From Bacillota bacterium (GTDB taxonomy: Bacteria; Bacillota; Clostridia; Peptostreptococcales; Acidaminobacteraceae), in assembly GCA_025210655.1 (NCBI GenBank), contig JAOARG010000041.1, positions 1 through 64,000 of the forward strand: a stretch of DNA of 64,000 nucleotides. Reading direction: 5' to 3'. This document shows positions 16,754 to 26,242 of this stretch, in pieces. Positions within the stretch are counted from its first letter, which is position 1, and each line of letters starts with the position of its first letter. Under the pieces are notes generated by a model. That model was not told where the DNA came from. It worked only from the letters and a program-made list of their open reading frames with translations, and did no database searches. The position numbers were made by a program, and so were the translations under genes.

Positions 16754-18307
16754 ATGATTAGAAAATTAATCACTCTAATATTATTAATGATCATTTTAAA
16801 TATGGGATTCATATTCTCTTCGTATGCCGTGAGTCTTGATTATTCAGGGAAAGAACTCAGGGAGATTCCTATTGTTGAGAATCCTGATGATGTAATTGAA
16901 ATGGATTTATCTAATAATGAAATAAATGATATTGATAATATAATATATTATAAGAATCTTGAAAAATTATTTCTTCAGAGAAATAGTATTTATAATATTT
17001 CAGCTTTATCAGAATTAAAAAATCTAAAAACTTTATCATTAAATGGAAACCTTCTTGATGATATTTCAGCTCTAGAATCTTTGCTAAGTCTTGAAAAATT
17101 GTATTTAGTAGAAAATAATATTATTGATATTTCTCCCCTAAAGAATCTTTCCAAATTAGATGATTTATATATTCATAAGGGAAATAATATTAAAAATTAT
17201 GAAGAAATAGAATCAGTCCTTAGTCTAGTCAGTGATACTGATATTAATAGGGACTATCTTGATGGAAAGAATATTATAGATATAAAATCTTCTGAAAATG
17301 ATTTTCTTTATAATTTTTTCTTTTCATATAATTCTGGAGATCAACTAAGAAAGATGGACTCTATGAATATGCTTACAAAGAATTCTATTATTTCATATGA
17401 TTATGTAAAGTTGGATTTTCAAGATGGAAAGCTATCCTTTAATGTAGATTCTTTTAAGTCAAATGAAATTAATGAGACGATTTCGATAGTTAATAATTCT
17501 GATGCAAAAATTTTAAACAGTATTTATAACTATGGAAATTATGAAAATATTTTAAGAAGTCTTACAGCTGAGGACTTATTTAGATTTAGTGGCAGGGATG
17601 GATTAGTAATTGATTTTGAAGGTTTAGATTCAAATAATTATGACAAGTATTATAAATTAATAAATGATTTGTATGGGTTACTGGATAAGGAAGGTAAAAT
17701 TCTTTTAGTAGCCATTGAACCGGGAAAAGATATAGATTATTCTTTGCTATTAAATAATTGTCATAAGCTTATACTAATGGCCCATGACTATGATGTAAAA
17801 AGGTATTATGATTTAAATAATAAGAATAATTACCTATACAATCCTCAAAGTTCTGCTGAGATGATTGAAAGGGATATTAGTGAAATTTATTCTAAAGTTC
17901 AAGCTGAAGATATGAGTAAGATACTTTTACAAATAAATTATTCCATATCACAGTGGAAAATCAAGAATAAGATTTTTATTGATAATGATGGTATAAATGA
18001 TGCTGTAATCAATCCTAATAAACCTAATTACACACTTCTTTTAAAGAGAATGAATATTCAAGAGAATCTTGAAGATAAGTATAGATATTATGATAGTAAA
18101 AGTAATAATCCATTTTTATTTTATAATGAAAATGGTGTCAATAATACTATATGGTATGAAGATGTATTAAGTACTAATTATAAAATAGGCATAGCTGAAA
18201 AATATGGTCTTGGTGGAATTTCAGTATGGAGATTAGGAAATATTCCTGACCATGAGGCTTATGATCTAAATGTTCTTCAGTACTTTAGAAAGATTATGGA
18301 GGAATAA
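16754..18307 (+). CDS. Secreted leucine-rich-repeat protein with GH18-like catalytic domain
   Basis: A 517-residue exported protein. A signal peptide (1-25) is followed by internalin-style LRRs (about 46-160, e.g. LEKLFLQRNSIYNISALSEL) and then a GH18-like barrel. DGLVIDFEG at 282-290 corresponds to the GH18 DGxxxDxE motif with candidate acid/base E289, and GLGGISVWRLGNIPD near the C-terminus matches the last strand of the SleL/YaaH-type GH18 enzymes. It probably cuts or binds peptidoglycan or another wall glycan. ATG 16754 lies nine bases after GGAGG. The LRR-GH18 combination is unusual. The lipoprotein gene starts two bases after the stop. Confidence 0.75.
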   Translation: MIRKLITLILLMIILNMGFIFSSYAVSLDYSGKELREIPIVENPDDVIEMDLSNNEINDIDNIIYYKNLEKLFLQRNSIYNISALSELKNLKTLSLNGNLLDDISALESLLSLEKLYLVENNIIDISPLKNLSKLDDLYIHKGNNIKNYEEIESVLSLVSDTDINRDYLDGKNIIDIKSSENDFLYNFFFSYNSGDQLRKMDSMNMLTKNSIISYDYVKLDFQDGKLSFNVDSFKSNEINETISIVNNSDAKILNSIYNYGNYENILRSLTAEDLFRFSGRDGLVIDFEGLDSNNYDKYYKLINDLYGLLDKEGKILLVAIEPGKDIDYSLLLNNCHKLILMAHDYDVKRYYDLNNKNNYLYNPQSSAEMIERDISEIYSKVQAEDMSKILLQINYSISQWKIKNKIFIDNDGINDAVINPNKPNYTLLLKRMNIQENLEDKYRYYDSKSNNPFLFYNENGVNNTIWYEDVLSTNYKIGIAEKYGLGGISVWRLGNIPDHEAYDLNVLQYFRKIMEE

Positions 18308-18308
18308 T

Positions 18309-19226
18309 ATGAAAAAGTGTTTAGGACTATTATTCTTTATAATTTTATTTCTCTTTCAAGGCTGTAGTAGTGTAGATAAAGCTATAGATTATTCTCTATA
18401 TAGTGGCCAAGACATAATACAATTGTTGGAAGAGAAGGATATTGAGGAAATTATAAAGAAATATGAAGATAATGAATATATCGATAAAACTCAACTTTAT
18501 GAAGCTATAAAGAAAGTTATTGATATTGAAGTGAAAGATGGATATAAACTTATAGGAAGTACTGTCTTTAGAAATAATGAAATTGAAAATATCAAGTATG
18601 ACGGTGTAGATATTCATATTTCTCCTTTTACAAAGATTGAGAAGGAGCTTATATATAATATTTATTCTTTCAAGTATGATGATGAAGATTATTTAATAAA
18701 TATATCTTACTACAGGGATAAGAATAATTTTATCCCCCTAGGATTCAATACTGGAATGGTGACTTTGAATGGATATAATGGTCAAGAATATTTAGAAGAG
18801 GCTAAAAAGCTGTATGAAGATGGAAACTTAATACCAAGTATGAAGTATTTAATAACAGCAAATGAACTGTCTTCAAATATTCCTAATATATTTATTGGGG
18901 ATAAGGATGAGCTAATATCTTATAAACTTGATGTAGAAAAGACCATTAACCTAAGCTACAGTTTTCCTGCAAGATACGATTTTAATGGTTCTAGCATTGT
19001 AGTTATGGGAATAAGTTTCGGAGATGAGATATCAAGGGACTTATTTGTAGTAACCTATAATACAAAGTTACTAATAGATTCTCAAAAAGATCAAGTTATT
19101 AAAGAGGCACAGTCCTTTTACAATATGATAGAGGAATATTATCCAGGTCTTGAAAATGAAGAGTATAAAATAGTATTCAGAGTATTTGATGTAACTGGCA
19201 AAGGTGAGGTAATTGAGATTGGCTAA
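18309..19226 (+). CDS. Lipoprotein of unknown function
   Basis: A 305-residue lipoprotein: short basic signal, hydrophobic stretch, and lipobox FQGC with C19. The mature part mixes charged helices and beta strands (e.g. PARYDFNGSSIVVMGISFG, YKIVFRVFDVTGKGEV) with no family that I recognise. GGAGG within the previous gene's end and the two-base gap show co-translation with the LRR-GH18 protein, so the pair probably acts together at the cell surface. An earlier in-frame start at 18270 is rejected because it would bury the signal peptide. Confidence 0.75.
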   Translation: MKKCLGLLFFIILFLFQGCSSVDKAIDYSLYSGQDIIQLLEEKDIEEIIKKYEDNEYIDKTQLYEAIKKVIDIEVKDGYKLIGSTVFRNNEIENIKYDGVDIHISPFTKIEKELIYNIYSFKYDDEDYLINISYYRDKNNFIPLGFNTGMVTLNGYNGQEYLEEAKKLYEDGNLIPSMKYLITANELSSNIPNIFIGDKDELISYKLDVEKTINLSYSFPARYDFNGSSIVVMGISFGDEISRDLFVVTYNTKLLIDSQKDQVIKEAQSFYNMIEEYYPGLENEEYKIVFRVFDVTGKGEVIEIG

Positions 19227-19231
19227 ATCAT

Positions 19232-19351
19232 CGTAGTTCGTAGGTCGTAGGTTGTGGTTCGAAAGTTCAAAGTAATTTAAGGGACAGTTCACTTGAACTG
19301 TCCCTTTGTTTTTGATCTTCCGACCCGCCACCTACGACCTACGAAAAACGA
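19232..19351. repeat. CGTAGGT-type inverted repeat around a bidirectional terminator
   Basis: TTCGTAGGTCGTAGGT (19237-19252) is perfectly complementary over 16 bases to 19330-19345. Between the arms lies the strong terminator 19279-19313. The unit sits between two convergent genes. The same motif flanks another terminator at 48851-48977. Confidence 0.75.
19279..19313. terminator. Bidirectional terminator
   Basis: GGGACAGTTCA and TGAACTGTCCC form an 11-base-pair stem, flanked by As on the left and Ts on the right, so it can end transcription from both the lipoprotein gene and the convergent manC. Confidence 0.85.
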
Positions 19352-19360
19352 TTAACTAAT

Positions 19361-20404
19361 TTAAACTAATTCTGGATCAATATCCTTAAGGATGTTTACT
19401 GCATCCTTTATTTTTTGTGATTTGTTTTTATCGCATATTAGGATAGCATCATCAGTTTCTATAAATACTATGTCCTTTAGGCCAATGGAAACTATTTTTT
19501 TGCTATTACCCATTAAAATGGAGTTTTCAGTGTCCATAAGAAGGGTATTTCCATCAACTATATTTCTATTTTGATCAAGCTCTGATACAGTATCTAAGCT
19601 GTCCCAAGAACCTAAGTCTGACCACTGGCCGTAATATGGAATCACATATACATTTTGAGATTTTTCCAGTATTCCGTAGTCAAAAGAAATTGATGGGAAA
19701 CTATTATAAAAGTTCTGTAGATTCTCTTGTTTGATTTCATTGTTAATCAGGATATCATATAAATCAGGCATATGGCTTTGGAATTCTTCTATTATTGTGC
19801 TTGCTCTAAATAGGAACATCCCACTATTCCACAAGTAGTTTTTCATTTCTAAATACTTCATGGCAGTTTGATAATCTGGTTTTTCAACAAACTTATCAAC
19901 TTTTTGTGATAATAACTCCTTATTAGCATGGTATTTTATATATCCGTATCCGGTTGATGGGAAAGTAGGTTTTATACCAAATGTAAGTATATTTTCATTC
20001 TTTTCAAGATACTCCATACCTAGTTTTAAATGGTCTACAAATTCATCTTCATCCATATGATGATCCGCTGGGAAAACTGAAATTATACAGTCACCCTTTT
20101 GATCTTTTATATATTTTGCAGATACTGCAATTGCAGGGGCTGTATTTTTTGCCATAGGTTCATATAATATGTTGTCCAAATTGAAGCTACTAGGGAGTGT
20201 ATTCTCTAGTATTTTTTTATGAAGTTTATTGCCTATTATGTATATGTTATCTATATCTATTACTTTTGATATTCTCCCTATTGTTTCATTGAGTAAAGTA
20301 TCTTTTCCTGAAAGTTCTAAAAACTGCTTTGGTTTTTCCCTTCTACTCATAGGCCAAAATCTACTTCCACTTCCTCCAGCCATAATAACAGCAACTTTTT
20401 CCAT
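19361..20404 (-). CDS. manC: Mannose-1-phosphate guanylyltransferase
   Basis: A 347-residue enzyme making GDP-mannose from mannose-1-phosphate and GTP. It has the nucleotide-binding start MAGGSGSRFWPMSRREKPKQFL, FPADHHM, GYGYIKY, and FVEKPD motifs of the ManC/type II GMP family. It lacks the C-terminal isomerase domain of bifunctional enzymes; a separate manA is at 23801. AGGAGG lies upstream on the minus strand. It is divergent from the glycan operon starting at 20538, and probably supplies its activated mannose. No phosphomannomutase gene is in the window. Confidence 0.93.
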   Translation of the reverse strand: MEKVAVIMAGGSGSRFWPMSRREKPKQFLELSGKDTLLNETIGRISKVIDIDNIYIIGNKLHKKILENTLPSSFNLDNILYEPMAKNTAPAIAVSAKYIKDQKGDCIISVFPADHHMDEDEFVDHLKLGMEYLEKNENILTFGIKPTFPSTGYGYIKYHANKELLSQKVDKFVEKPDYQTAMKYLEMKNYLWNSGMFLFRASTIIEEFQSHMPDLYDILINNEIKQENLQNFYNSFPSISFDYGILEKSQNVYVIPYYGQWSDLGSWDSLDTVSELDQNRNIVDGNTLLMDTENSILMGNSKKIVSIGLKDIVFIETDDAILICDKNKSQKIKDAVNILKDIDPELV

Positions 20405-20537
20405 AAACTAACCTCCTTCATGTATATATATTTACCTAATAAAAATCAATATTAACATTAAGTTAACATTGAAGGTTATTTACTTAACTTTGACCTTTTA
20501 TACTTAAGCCATAATCAAGTTGAAATGAGGTGAAGTA

Positions 20538-21743
20538 ATGGAATATATCAAGTCAAACATTATTAAGTATCAAGATATATTATTTCCGTTTTTAGATATT
20601 ACTTTAAACGGTGCCAATGTTTTTTATCATATATTTTTAAGTTTTTATCTAAGTCAAAGCACATATGGAATAATAAGTTCATTGTTTTCCTTACTGGCGA
20701 TAACATTTGTTATAGGAATAGGATTACAGATCTATACAGCAAAGAAAGTTGCTGAAAATAAAGATGAAAATCAGATATCAGGAATTTTTAAATCATCAAT
20801 AATTGTAGTAGGAATAATGGATTTATTCTTAATAGCAGGAATCTCAAGACTAGTATTATTAACAAGATCAGGATACACAGAAATAGTTATGGTAATCCTT
20901 ATTTTTACTATCAACTCAGTTGTAGGGGTTATGAGGGGAATAATGCAGGGGAAACAAGAATTCTTAAAACTAAATATAAGTTTCTATTATGAAGTCATTA
21001 GTAAAATCTTATTAACCTTTTTAATCCTACCAGTATTCAATTCAAGATTTTCAGTATTATTACCACTTCTTATAGGAATGACAATAGCACTAATACATGG
21101 AAAGATATTTTTAGGAAAGATAAATATAAAAGGAAGCATTAACTTAAGGGAAAGCATTATGGAGATAGCTAAGATTTCTGGAACCCAGTTTTTCCTATAC
21201 TATTTCATATCAATAAATATGATTGTAGTAAATTATAAGTATCCTCAAGTATCAGGTGTATATGGTGTGGTAGGAAAGTACTCTCAAATATTTGTCCATA
21301 TAGGATTTAGCATTATTACAGTAATAATTCCTAAATTGGCTGAAAAGAAAGAAATTAAGCAATTTAACAATATGGCAAAAAAAATACTAATTGGATACGT
21401 ATTACTTGGTATTACAGGACTAATCTTTTACTATAGATTTTTACCATGGACGGTAGGAAAGGTTTTTACAAAGGAATTTCATGGAGCTGCTGATTATATT
21501 TTTCTAGAGGGAATAGCATATTTATTTATAGCCATTTGTTTTTTATTAATAAACTATGAGATATTGAAAAATCGAAAATCTTATATGCTGAATCTTTTAA
21601 TAGCGAGCTCGGTACTTACATTATCACTTGCACTATATTCAAAAAATTTATTCCAGGCAATAATGATTGAACAAATAGTTTTCTCATTACTTGCATTATC
21701 AATATATGTAGATTTATTTATAAGGAGGGAGAAAGATGAATAA
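20538..21743 (+). CDS. Polysaccharide flippase-like membrane protein (MOP family)
   Basis: A 401-residue protein with about 12 membrane spans and the general layout of Wzx/MurJ-like lipid-linked glycan flippases (N-terminal YQDILFPFLDITLNGANVFYHIFLSFYLSQSTYGIISSLFSLL resembles the first helices of the family). It would move a lipid-linked sugar across the membrane. AGGTGAAG precedes the start. It overlaps the next glycosyltransferase gene by eight bases, showing tight coupling. Exact substrate unknown, probably the mannose-containing glycan built by the neighbours. Confidence 0.8.
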   Translation: MEYIKSNIIKYQDILFPFLDITLNGANVFYHIFLSFYLSQSTYGIISSLFSLLAITFVIGIGLQIYTAKKVAENKDENQISGIFKSSIIVVGIMDLFLIAGISRLVLLTRSGYTEIVMVILIFTINSVVGVMRGIMQGKQEFLKLNISFYYEVISKILLTFLILPVFNSRFSVLLPLLIGMTIALIHGKIFLGKINIKGSINLRESIMEIAKISGTQFFLYYFISINMIVVNYKYPQVSGVYGVVGKYSQIFVHIGFSIITVIIPKLAEKKEIKQFNNMAKKILIGYVLLGITGLIFYYRFLPWTVGKVFTKEFHGAADYIFLEGIAYLFIAICFLLINYEILKNRKSYMLNLLIASSVLTLSLALYSKNLFQAIMIEQIVFSLLALSIYVDLFIRREKDE

Positions 21744-22881
21744 AAAACTTACTATACTTTTCTTATCATGGCGTGATATAAAGGCTCCTAAAAAGGGAGG
21801 CGCAGAGGTTTATACCCATGAAATGTTAAAGAGGGTTGATAAAGACAAGTACAATATAATTCATTTTTCACCTTTATATGAAGGTGGGAAAGAAGAAGAA
21901 GTAATAGATGGTATTAAGTATATAAGAAAAGGAAATATTTTATCAGTTATTTATCACAGCATTAAATATTATAGAAAAAACAGAAAAAATATAGATTATG
22001 TTGTTGATCAATGTAATACCCATAGATTTTTCGCTCCACTTTGGGTTTCAAAGGCTAAAAGAATATTTTTCATTCATCAGTTTACAAGGGATATTTGGTT
22101 TAGAAATATGAAGTTTCCTGTAAGTCACATAGGCTACAGATTAGAAAACACTTTTTTAAGATTCTCTAGAAAAGACAATACAATGACAGTATCAAATTCT
22201 ACAATGAATGATTTAATAGATATTGGATTTGATAAGGATAAAGTAAAAATACTTCCAGAGGGAATAAACTTTGAACACTGGGATAAGAAAGATTTTATGG
22301 ATAAGGAAGATGACCCAACATTCATATACGTTGGAAGATACGCGAAATATAAGGGAATTGATGATGCTGTTGAGGCATTTGGAAAGTTCAAAGAAAAAAC
22401 AAGTAAGGGCAAATTATGGTTAGTAGGAAAGAGAAATGATACTTATATCAAGGAAAAGTTACAGCCAATATGTGATAAGTATGAAATTACTATTGGTGAA
22501 GATGAAATAAATGATGATGTGGTTACTTTTGGTTTTGTATCAGATGAGAAAAAGTTAGAACTAATGAGTAGGTCACATATTCTCCTTTTCCCATCAAACA
22601 GGGAAGGTTGGGGACTGATAGTAACAGAAGCTGCTGCTGTGGGTACACCTAGTATAGTTTATAACTCAGCTGGCTTAGTGGATGCAGTAGATAATGGTAA
22701 GGCAGGAATGATTACATCTGAAAACAATCACAATGCAATACTAGGATTAATGGAAGAACTATATTTTGATGATAAGTCTTATGAGGCAGTTAGGAATGCA
22801 GCTTATGATTTTTCCCTTAAGTTTCACTGGGATCATACAGCGGTTCATTTTGATAGATTTATTACTAACATTGAGGGGTGA
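21736..22881 (+). CDS. GT4-family glycosyltransferase
   Basis: A 381-residue GT-B fold transferase. The N-terminal acceptor domain contains PKKGGAEVYTHEMLKR; the C-terminal nucleotide-sugar domain has FIYVGRYAKYKGIDDAVEAF and the E-x7-E signature in REGWGLIVTEAAAVGTPSIVY. It probably adds a sugar, plausibly mannose from GDP-mannose, to a lipid-linked acceptor at the inner membrane face. It overlaps the flippase gene and is followed by a GT2 gene four bases after its stop. Confidence 0.9.
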   Translation: MNKKLTILFLSWRDIKAPKKGGAEVYTHEMLKRVDKDKYNIIHFSPLYEGGKEEEVIDGIKYIRKGNILSVIYHSIKYYRKNRKNIDYVVDQCNTHRFFAPLWVSKAKRIFFIHQFTRDIWFRNMKFPVSHIGYRLENTFLRFSRKDNTMTVSNSTMNDLIDIGFDKDKVKILPEGINFEHWDKKDFMDKEDDPTFIYVGRYAKYKGIDDAVEAFGKFKEKTSKGKLWLVGKRNDTYIKEKLQPICDKYEITIGEDEINDDVVTFGFVSDEKKLELMSRSHILLFPSNREGWGLIVTEAAAVGTPSIVYNSAGLVDAVDNGKAGMITSENNHNAILGLMEELYFDDKSYEAVRNAAYDFSLKFHWDHTAVHFDRFITNIEG

Positions 22882-22885
22882 GTTT

Positions 22886-23758
22886 ATGAAAAAGGTAGCA
22901 GTAATGATAGGTAGTTATAATGATAAGGTTAGGGTTTTAAAAGCTCTAGGAAGTGTTTTGAAACAGGATTATAAAAATATAGAAATTGTAGTAGTTGATG
23001 ATGGCTCCTTTGATGGTACAGTTGAGTCTATAGGGAATCTATCAAGACTATATAAAAATATTCACCTAGTGGCACTTAAGCATTTGGAAAGGGGAATTGG
23101 TAGGAATAAAGGTATAGAAGAAGCTTTGAAATATGATCCAGAGTATCTATTTGTAATGGATGGAGATATGAAAATGAATGAAGGTTTAATCACTAGTATG
23201 GTAAATTATATAGAAAAATCAACAGATATTGGAGCCCTTGTAATTCCAGAAAAACCCCATTCATATCATAGAAACTTTTTTACAAAAGTAAAAATATTTG
23301 AAAGGGAAGTAATCAATAATGATGGTTCTAGTTACGGAAAAAATTCAATAGAAGCGGCAAGATTTTGGAAAATTGATGAATTTTTAAAAACAGGTGGCTT
23401 TAATCCAGATCAAATTGCATTTGAAGAAATACAACCATCCATAAGATATCTTGAAAAAGGTGGAAAAATAAAAAGATTAAGAAGTAATTATGTATACCAT
23501 GACGAAAAGAAGGTGACATTCACAGATATTATTAGAAAGAAAAAGTACTACTTTAAAAAAATGGAAACAACAATCAATACAGAAGAAGATGGATTTTTAA
23601 AGGCACTCAAAAGATGGTATTTTTTCAGACCAGTACTTTATAGACCCACAAATCTTGTGAAGTACCTTAGACATCCAATATTATTTGTTGGCATGATAAC
23701 AATGTATTTATCACTTACAGCAGTCTATGTTAAATCAATGGTGTCTGCTAATCAATAG
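22886..23758 (+). CDS. GT2-family glycosyltransferase
   Basis: A 290-residue inverting transferase of GT-A fold. It begins VAVMIGSYNDKVRVLKALGSVLKQDYKNIEIVVVDDGS, then has GIGRNKGIEEAL and the metal-binding motif in VMDGDMKMN. A hydrophobic tail (about 268-286) probably anchors it in the membrane. ATG 22886 follows GAGGGGTGAG and matches the family start; an in-frame ATG at 22766 lies deep inside the previous gene and is rejected. Part of the glycan operon. Confidence 0.9.
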   Translation: MKKVAVMIGSYNDKVRVLKALGSVLKQDYKNIEIVVVDDGSFDGTVESIGNLSRLYKNIHLVALKHLERGIGRNKGIEEALKYDPEYLFVMDGDMKMNEGLITSMVNYIEKSTDIGALVIPEKPHSYHRNFFTKVKIFEREVINNDGSSYGKNSIEAARFWKIDEFLKTGGFNPDQIAFEEIQPSIRYLEKGGKIKRLRSNYVYHDEKKVTFTDIIRKKKYYFKKMETTINTEEDGFLKALKRWYFFRPVLYRPTNLVKYLRHPILFVGMITMYLSLTAVYVKSMVSANQ

Positions 23759-23800
23759 GTGTTTATTAATGGATTTTATAATTACTCAGGAGGTGTATTT

Positions 23801-24757
23801 ATGTATCCTTTAAAATTAAAGTCAGTATTAAAAGAAAAAATATGGGGCGGAAGAAAACTAGAAAGTTTAAATAAAGATTTACCTGATGGTGATATAGGAG
23901 AAAGTTGGGAAGTGGCTTGTCATAGAAATGGAAAGTCTGTAGTAGTAAATGGAAAGTATAAGGGAATGAATTTATGTGAATTACTAAGTGAAAATAGTAA
24001 AGAAATATTGGGGGATGGATACTATGATAGATTTCCTCTATTGGTAAAATTCATACATGCCTCTAAGGAATTATCTGTACAAGTTCATCCTGATGATGAT
24101 TATTCTTTAAAGCATGAAGGTGATTTAGGCAAGACAGAAGCCTGGTATATTTTAGATGCCAGTGAAGATGCTAAACTTATTCTTGGTAATAAAGGATGTT
24201 CAGTTCAGGAAATAGTTTCAACATCCAAACAAGGGAAAATGGAAGAGTGTTTAAATTATATTAATGTAAAGGCTGGAGACTTCTTCTATGTTCCTAGTGG
24301 AATGGTACATGGTATTGGTGGAGATATTTTATTAATTGAAATTCAAGAAAATAGTGATACAACCTATAGAATTTTTGATTATGACAGGGGAAGAGAACTT
24401 CATGTTGAAAAAGCAGAAGATGTTGTAAAAAGGAATTTAGTTGGAAAGAAAAAGGTAGCTACAATTAAAAAAATTAATAAGGATGTACTAGTAGAAAGAT
24501 TTGTTAGATCAAGATATTTTACAATAGATAAGATTACATTAAGAGGTGAGATAGAAAGCTCTACTTCAGGAAGTTTTGAAATATATACTTGTATTTCAGG
24601 TAGTGGACTTATCAAATATGGACAGGAAGAAATAGGAATTTTAAAGGGTGAAACTGTTATTATTCCAGCGAGCTTGGGTACCTATTCTTTAAAGGGTCAG
24701 ATGGAACTAGTTAAGTCATTTATCGAAGAGTTTTCAAGTTCAGATATAGCTGTATAA
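23801..24757 (+). CDS. manA: Mannose-6-phosphate isomerase, class I
   Basis: A 318-residue zinc enzyme interconverting fructose-6-phosphate and mannose-6-phosphate, the entry to mannose metabolism. It starts YPLKLKSVLKEKIWGGRKL and has IGESWEV, the metal-binding VQVHPDD and KTEAWYIL, and VPSGMVHGIG motifs. ATG 23801 follows AGGAGGTG; the open frame extends up to a GTG at 23759 without a site. Together with manC it gives two of the three steps to GDP-mannose. Confidence 0.93.
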   Translation: MYPLKLKSVLKEKIWGGRKLESLNKDLPDGDIGESWEVACHRNGKSVVVNGKYKGMNLCELLSENSKEILGDGYYDRFPLLVKFIHASKELSVQVHPDDDYSLKHEGDLGKTEAWYILDASEDAKLILGNKGCSVQEIVSTSKQGKMEECLNYINVKAGDFFYVPSGMVHGIGGDILLIEIQENSDTTYRIFDYDRGRELHVEKAEDVVKRNLVGKKKVATIKKINKDVLVERFVRSRYFTIDKITLRGEIESSTSGSFEIYTCISGSGLIKYGQEEIGILKGETVIIPASLGTYSLKGQMELVKSFIEEFSSSDIAV

Positions 24758-24788
24758 ATAAGCATTCAAAAAATGGAAGGTGAGGGAA

Positions 24789-25919
24789 ATGAAAAAAAGA
24801 ATATTAGTTATTGGGGAAAATAAAGAAAGTATAGATTTCAATCAATTTCTTTCCCTATACCAATGGGAGTTTGAAAGTAGCAATAATATTCAAGAAGATT
24901 GGGATCTAGTAATTATTGAAGGAAATGATATTAAAAAGATATTTTCAGATGCACAAAGAATAAGAAATTCAGATGAAAGTCTGGGGATATTATTTGTTAC
25001 CAAACAAGAGAATTCTAAATATGTAACAAAACTTATTTCAAAAATAAATGGTTACGGAAAAATAAAAGTTATATATTTCCATGAGAGTGGAAATAATAAG
25101 ATACTTGAAAGTGTTTCAGAAATGCTATATCCAGAGCTTCCTAATCATCGTGAAGATATAGGGGTTGTACTACCTATGTTTAATGAAGCTGAAAGAGAAA
25201 AGCATGTAAAGACATTCATTAAGAAACTCTCAGCACTACAGGAAAAAGGATACACAAATATTTCACTATATATGATTAATGATGGTTCTAGTGATGGAAC
25301 TTCACTTATGATAAATAAAATAATTAAGGATATGGAAAATGAAGATGATTTAGTTAGATACAAAAGATTTTTACAAGTGAAGGAACTTCTTGTCAATACT
25401 AGAAAAGCAGGAACATATATTGAGGGAATAAGGTCGATTGATGCAGATATTATTGTCTTTTCAGATGCAGATGATTCATTTGATATACAGGATATTTCAA
25501 GGATGATAAATGTTGTTGAGGAAGGCTACTTTGACATGGTTGTTGGTACAAAGGATAATACTATTGAAGATCGTTCCTTTAAAAGAAAAATGGTGAGTTT
25601 TTTCAAGAGGCTTATGACTTATCCCCTATTGCCTAAGGGTGTGAAAGATGCACAGACAGGTCTAAAAGTTATGAATAGTACAGTTGCAAATTATATAATC
25701 CCTTATTTGGATGTGAAGAGGGGACTTGCTATTGATTTGGAAATTTTATATATAAGCAAAAAATTGAATTTTAGGGTGCTTCAAATGGAAGTTGAATGTA
25801 TGGAAAGGGAAGGATCCCATGTAGATTTGATAAAAGATTCAATTAGGTATATAGGATCAATTTTCTCCATACTTGTCTCGGGTTTTGGACAAAGAAAAAA
25901 CATTAGGGTAAGGAGGTAG
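24789..25919 (+). CDS. DPM1-like GT2 glycosyltransferase with N-terminal receiver-like domain
   Basis: A 376-residue two-domain protein. Residues about 4-113 look like a response-regulator receiver fold (RILVIGEN, WDLVIIEGND, LGILFVTK), but the phospho-acceptor position reads Glu and the acidic pair is missing, so it is a pseudo-receiver. Residues about 124-376 are a GT2 domain resembling dolichyl/polyprenyl-phosphate mannosyltransferases: VVLPMFNEAEREKHV, MINDGSSDGTS, metal site SDADD, and KDAQTGLKVM. It would make a polyprenyl-phosphate sugar, the donor used by GT-C enzymes such as the giant protein downstream. ATG 24789 follows GAAGGTGAGGG. Confidence 0.8.
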   Translation: MKKRILVIGENKESIDFNQFLSLYQWEFESSNNIQEDWDLVIIEGNDIKKIFSDAQRIRNSDESLGILFVTKQENSKYVTKLISKINGYGKIKVIYFHESGNNKILESVSEMLYPELPNHREDIGVVLPMFNEAEREKHVKTFIKKLSALQEKGYTNISLYMINDGSSDGTSLMINKIIKDMENEDDLVRYKRFLQVKELLVNTRKAGTYIEGIRSIDADIIVFSDADDSFDIQDISRMINVVEEGYFDMVVGTKDNTIEDRSFKRKMVSFFKRLMTYPLLPKGVKDAQTGLKVMNSTVANYIIPYLDVKRGLAIDLEILYISKKLNFRVLQMEVECMEREGSHVDLIKDSIRYIGSIFSILVSGFGQRKNIRVRR

Positions 25920-25922
25920 AAT

Positions 25923-26225
25923 ATGAATTACTATGTTGTAATAGATAAGGATTTTGAAGAACTGGTAGCTACTTTCTTAAAGGGGAGATTGGAAGATATA
26001 TTTTTCCTGAAGGAAAGTTTGAAAAAGAGAGATTTTGAAAAAATCTCTTATATAGGTCATAAAATAAAGGGTGCAGCTTACAATTACGGATTTGATGAGA
26101 TTGGAGATATTGGAGAAAAAATAGAGAATTATTCTCTTACTGAAGATGGTGACAATATTAAATCTTTAGTTGATAAATTGGAGGATTATTTGAAAAATAT
26201 AAATATAGGATATGAAGAAATGTAG
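25923..26225 (+). CDS. Stand-alone HPt phosphotransfer protein
   Basis: A 100-residue histidine phosphotransfer domain: four-helix layout with phospho-histidine H46 in YIGHKIKGAAYNYGFDEIGDIGEKIE, a close match to the HPt consensus. It carries no kinase domain, so it must shuttle phosphate between receivers made by other proteins. It sits three bases after the DPM1-like gene and touches the next receiver gene, tying a phosphorelay to the glycan operon. Confidence 0.85.
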   Translation: MNYYVVIDKDFEELVATFLKGRLEDIFFLKESLKKRDFEKISYIGHKIKGAAYNYGFDEIGDIGEKIENYSLTEDGDNIKSLVDKLEDYLKNINIGYEEM

Positions 26226-26242
26226 TGTCTGGGGGGAATCGT

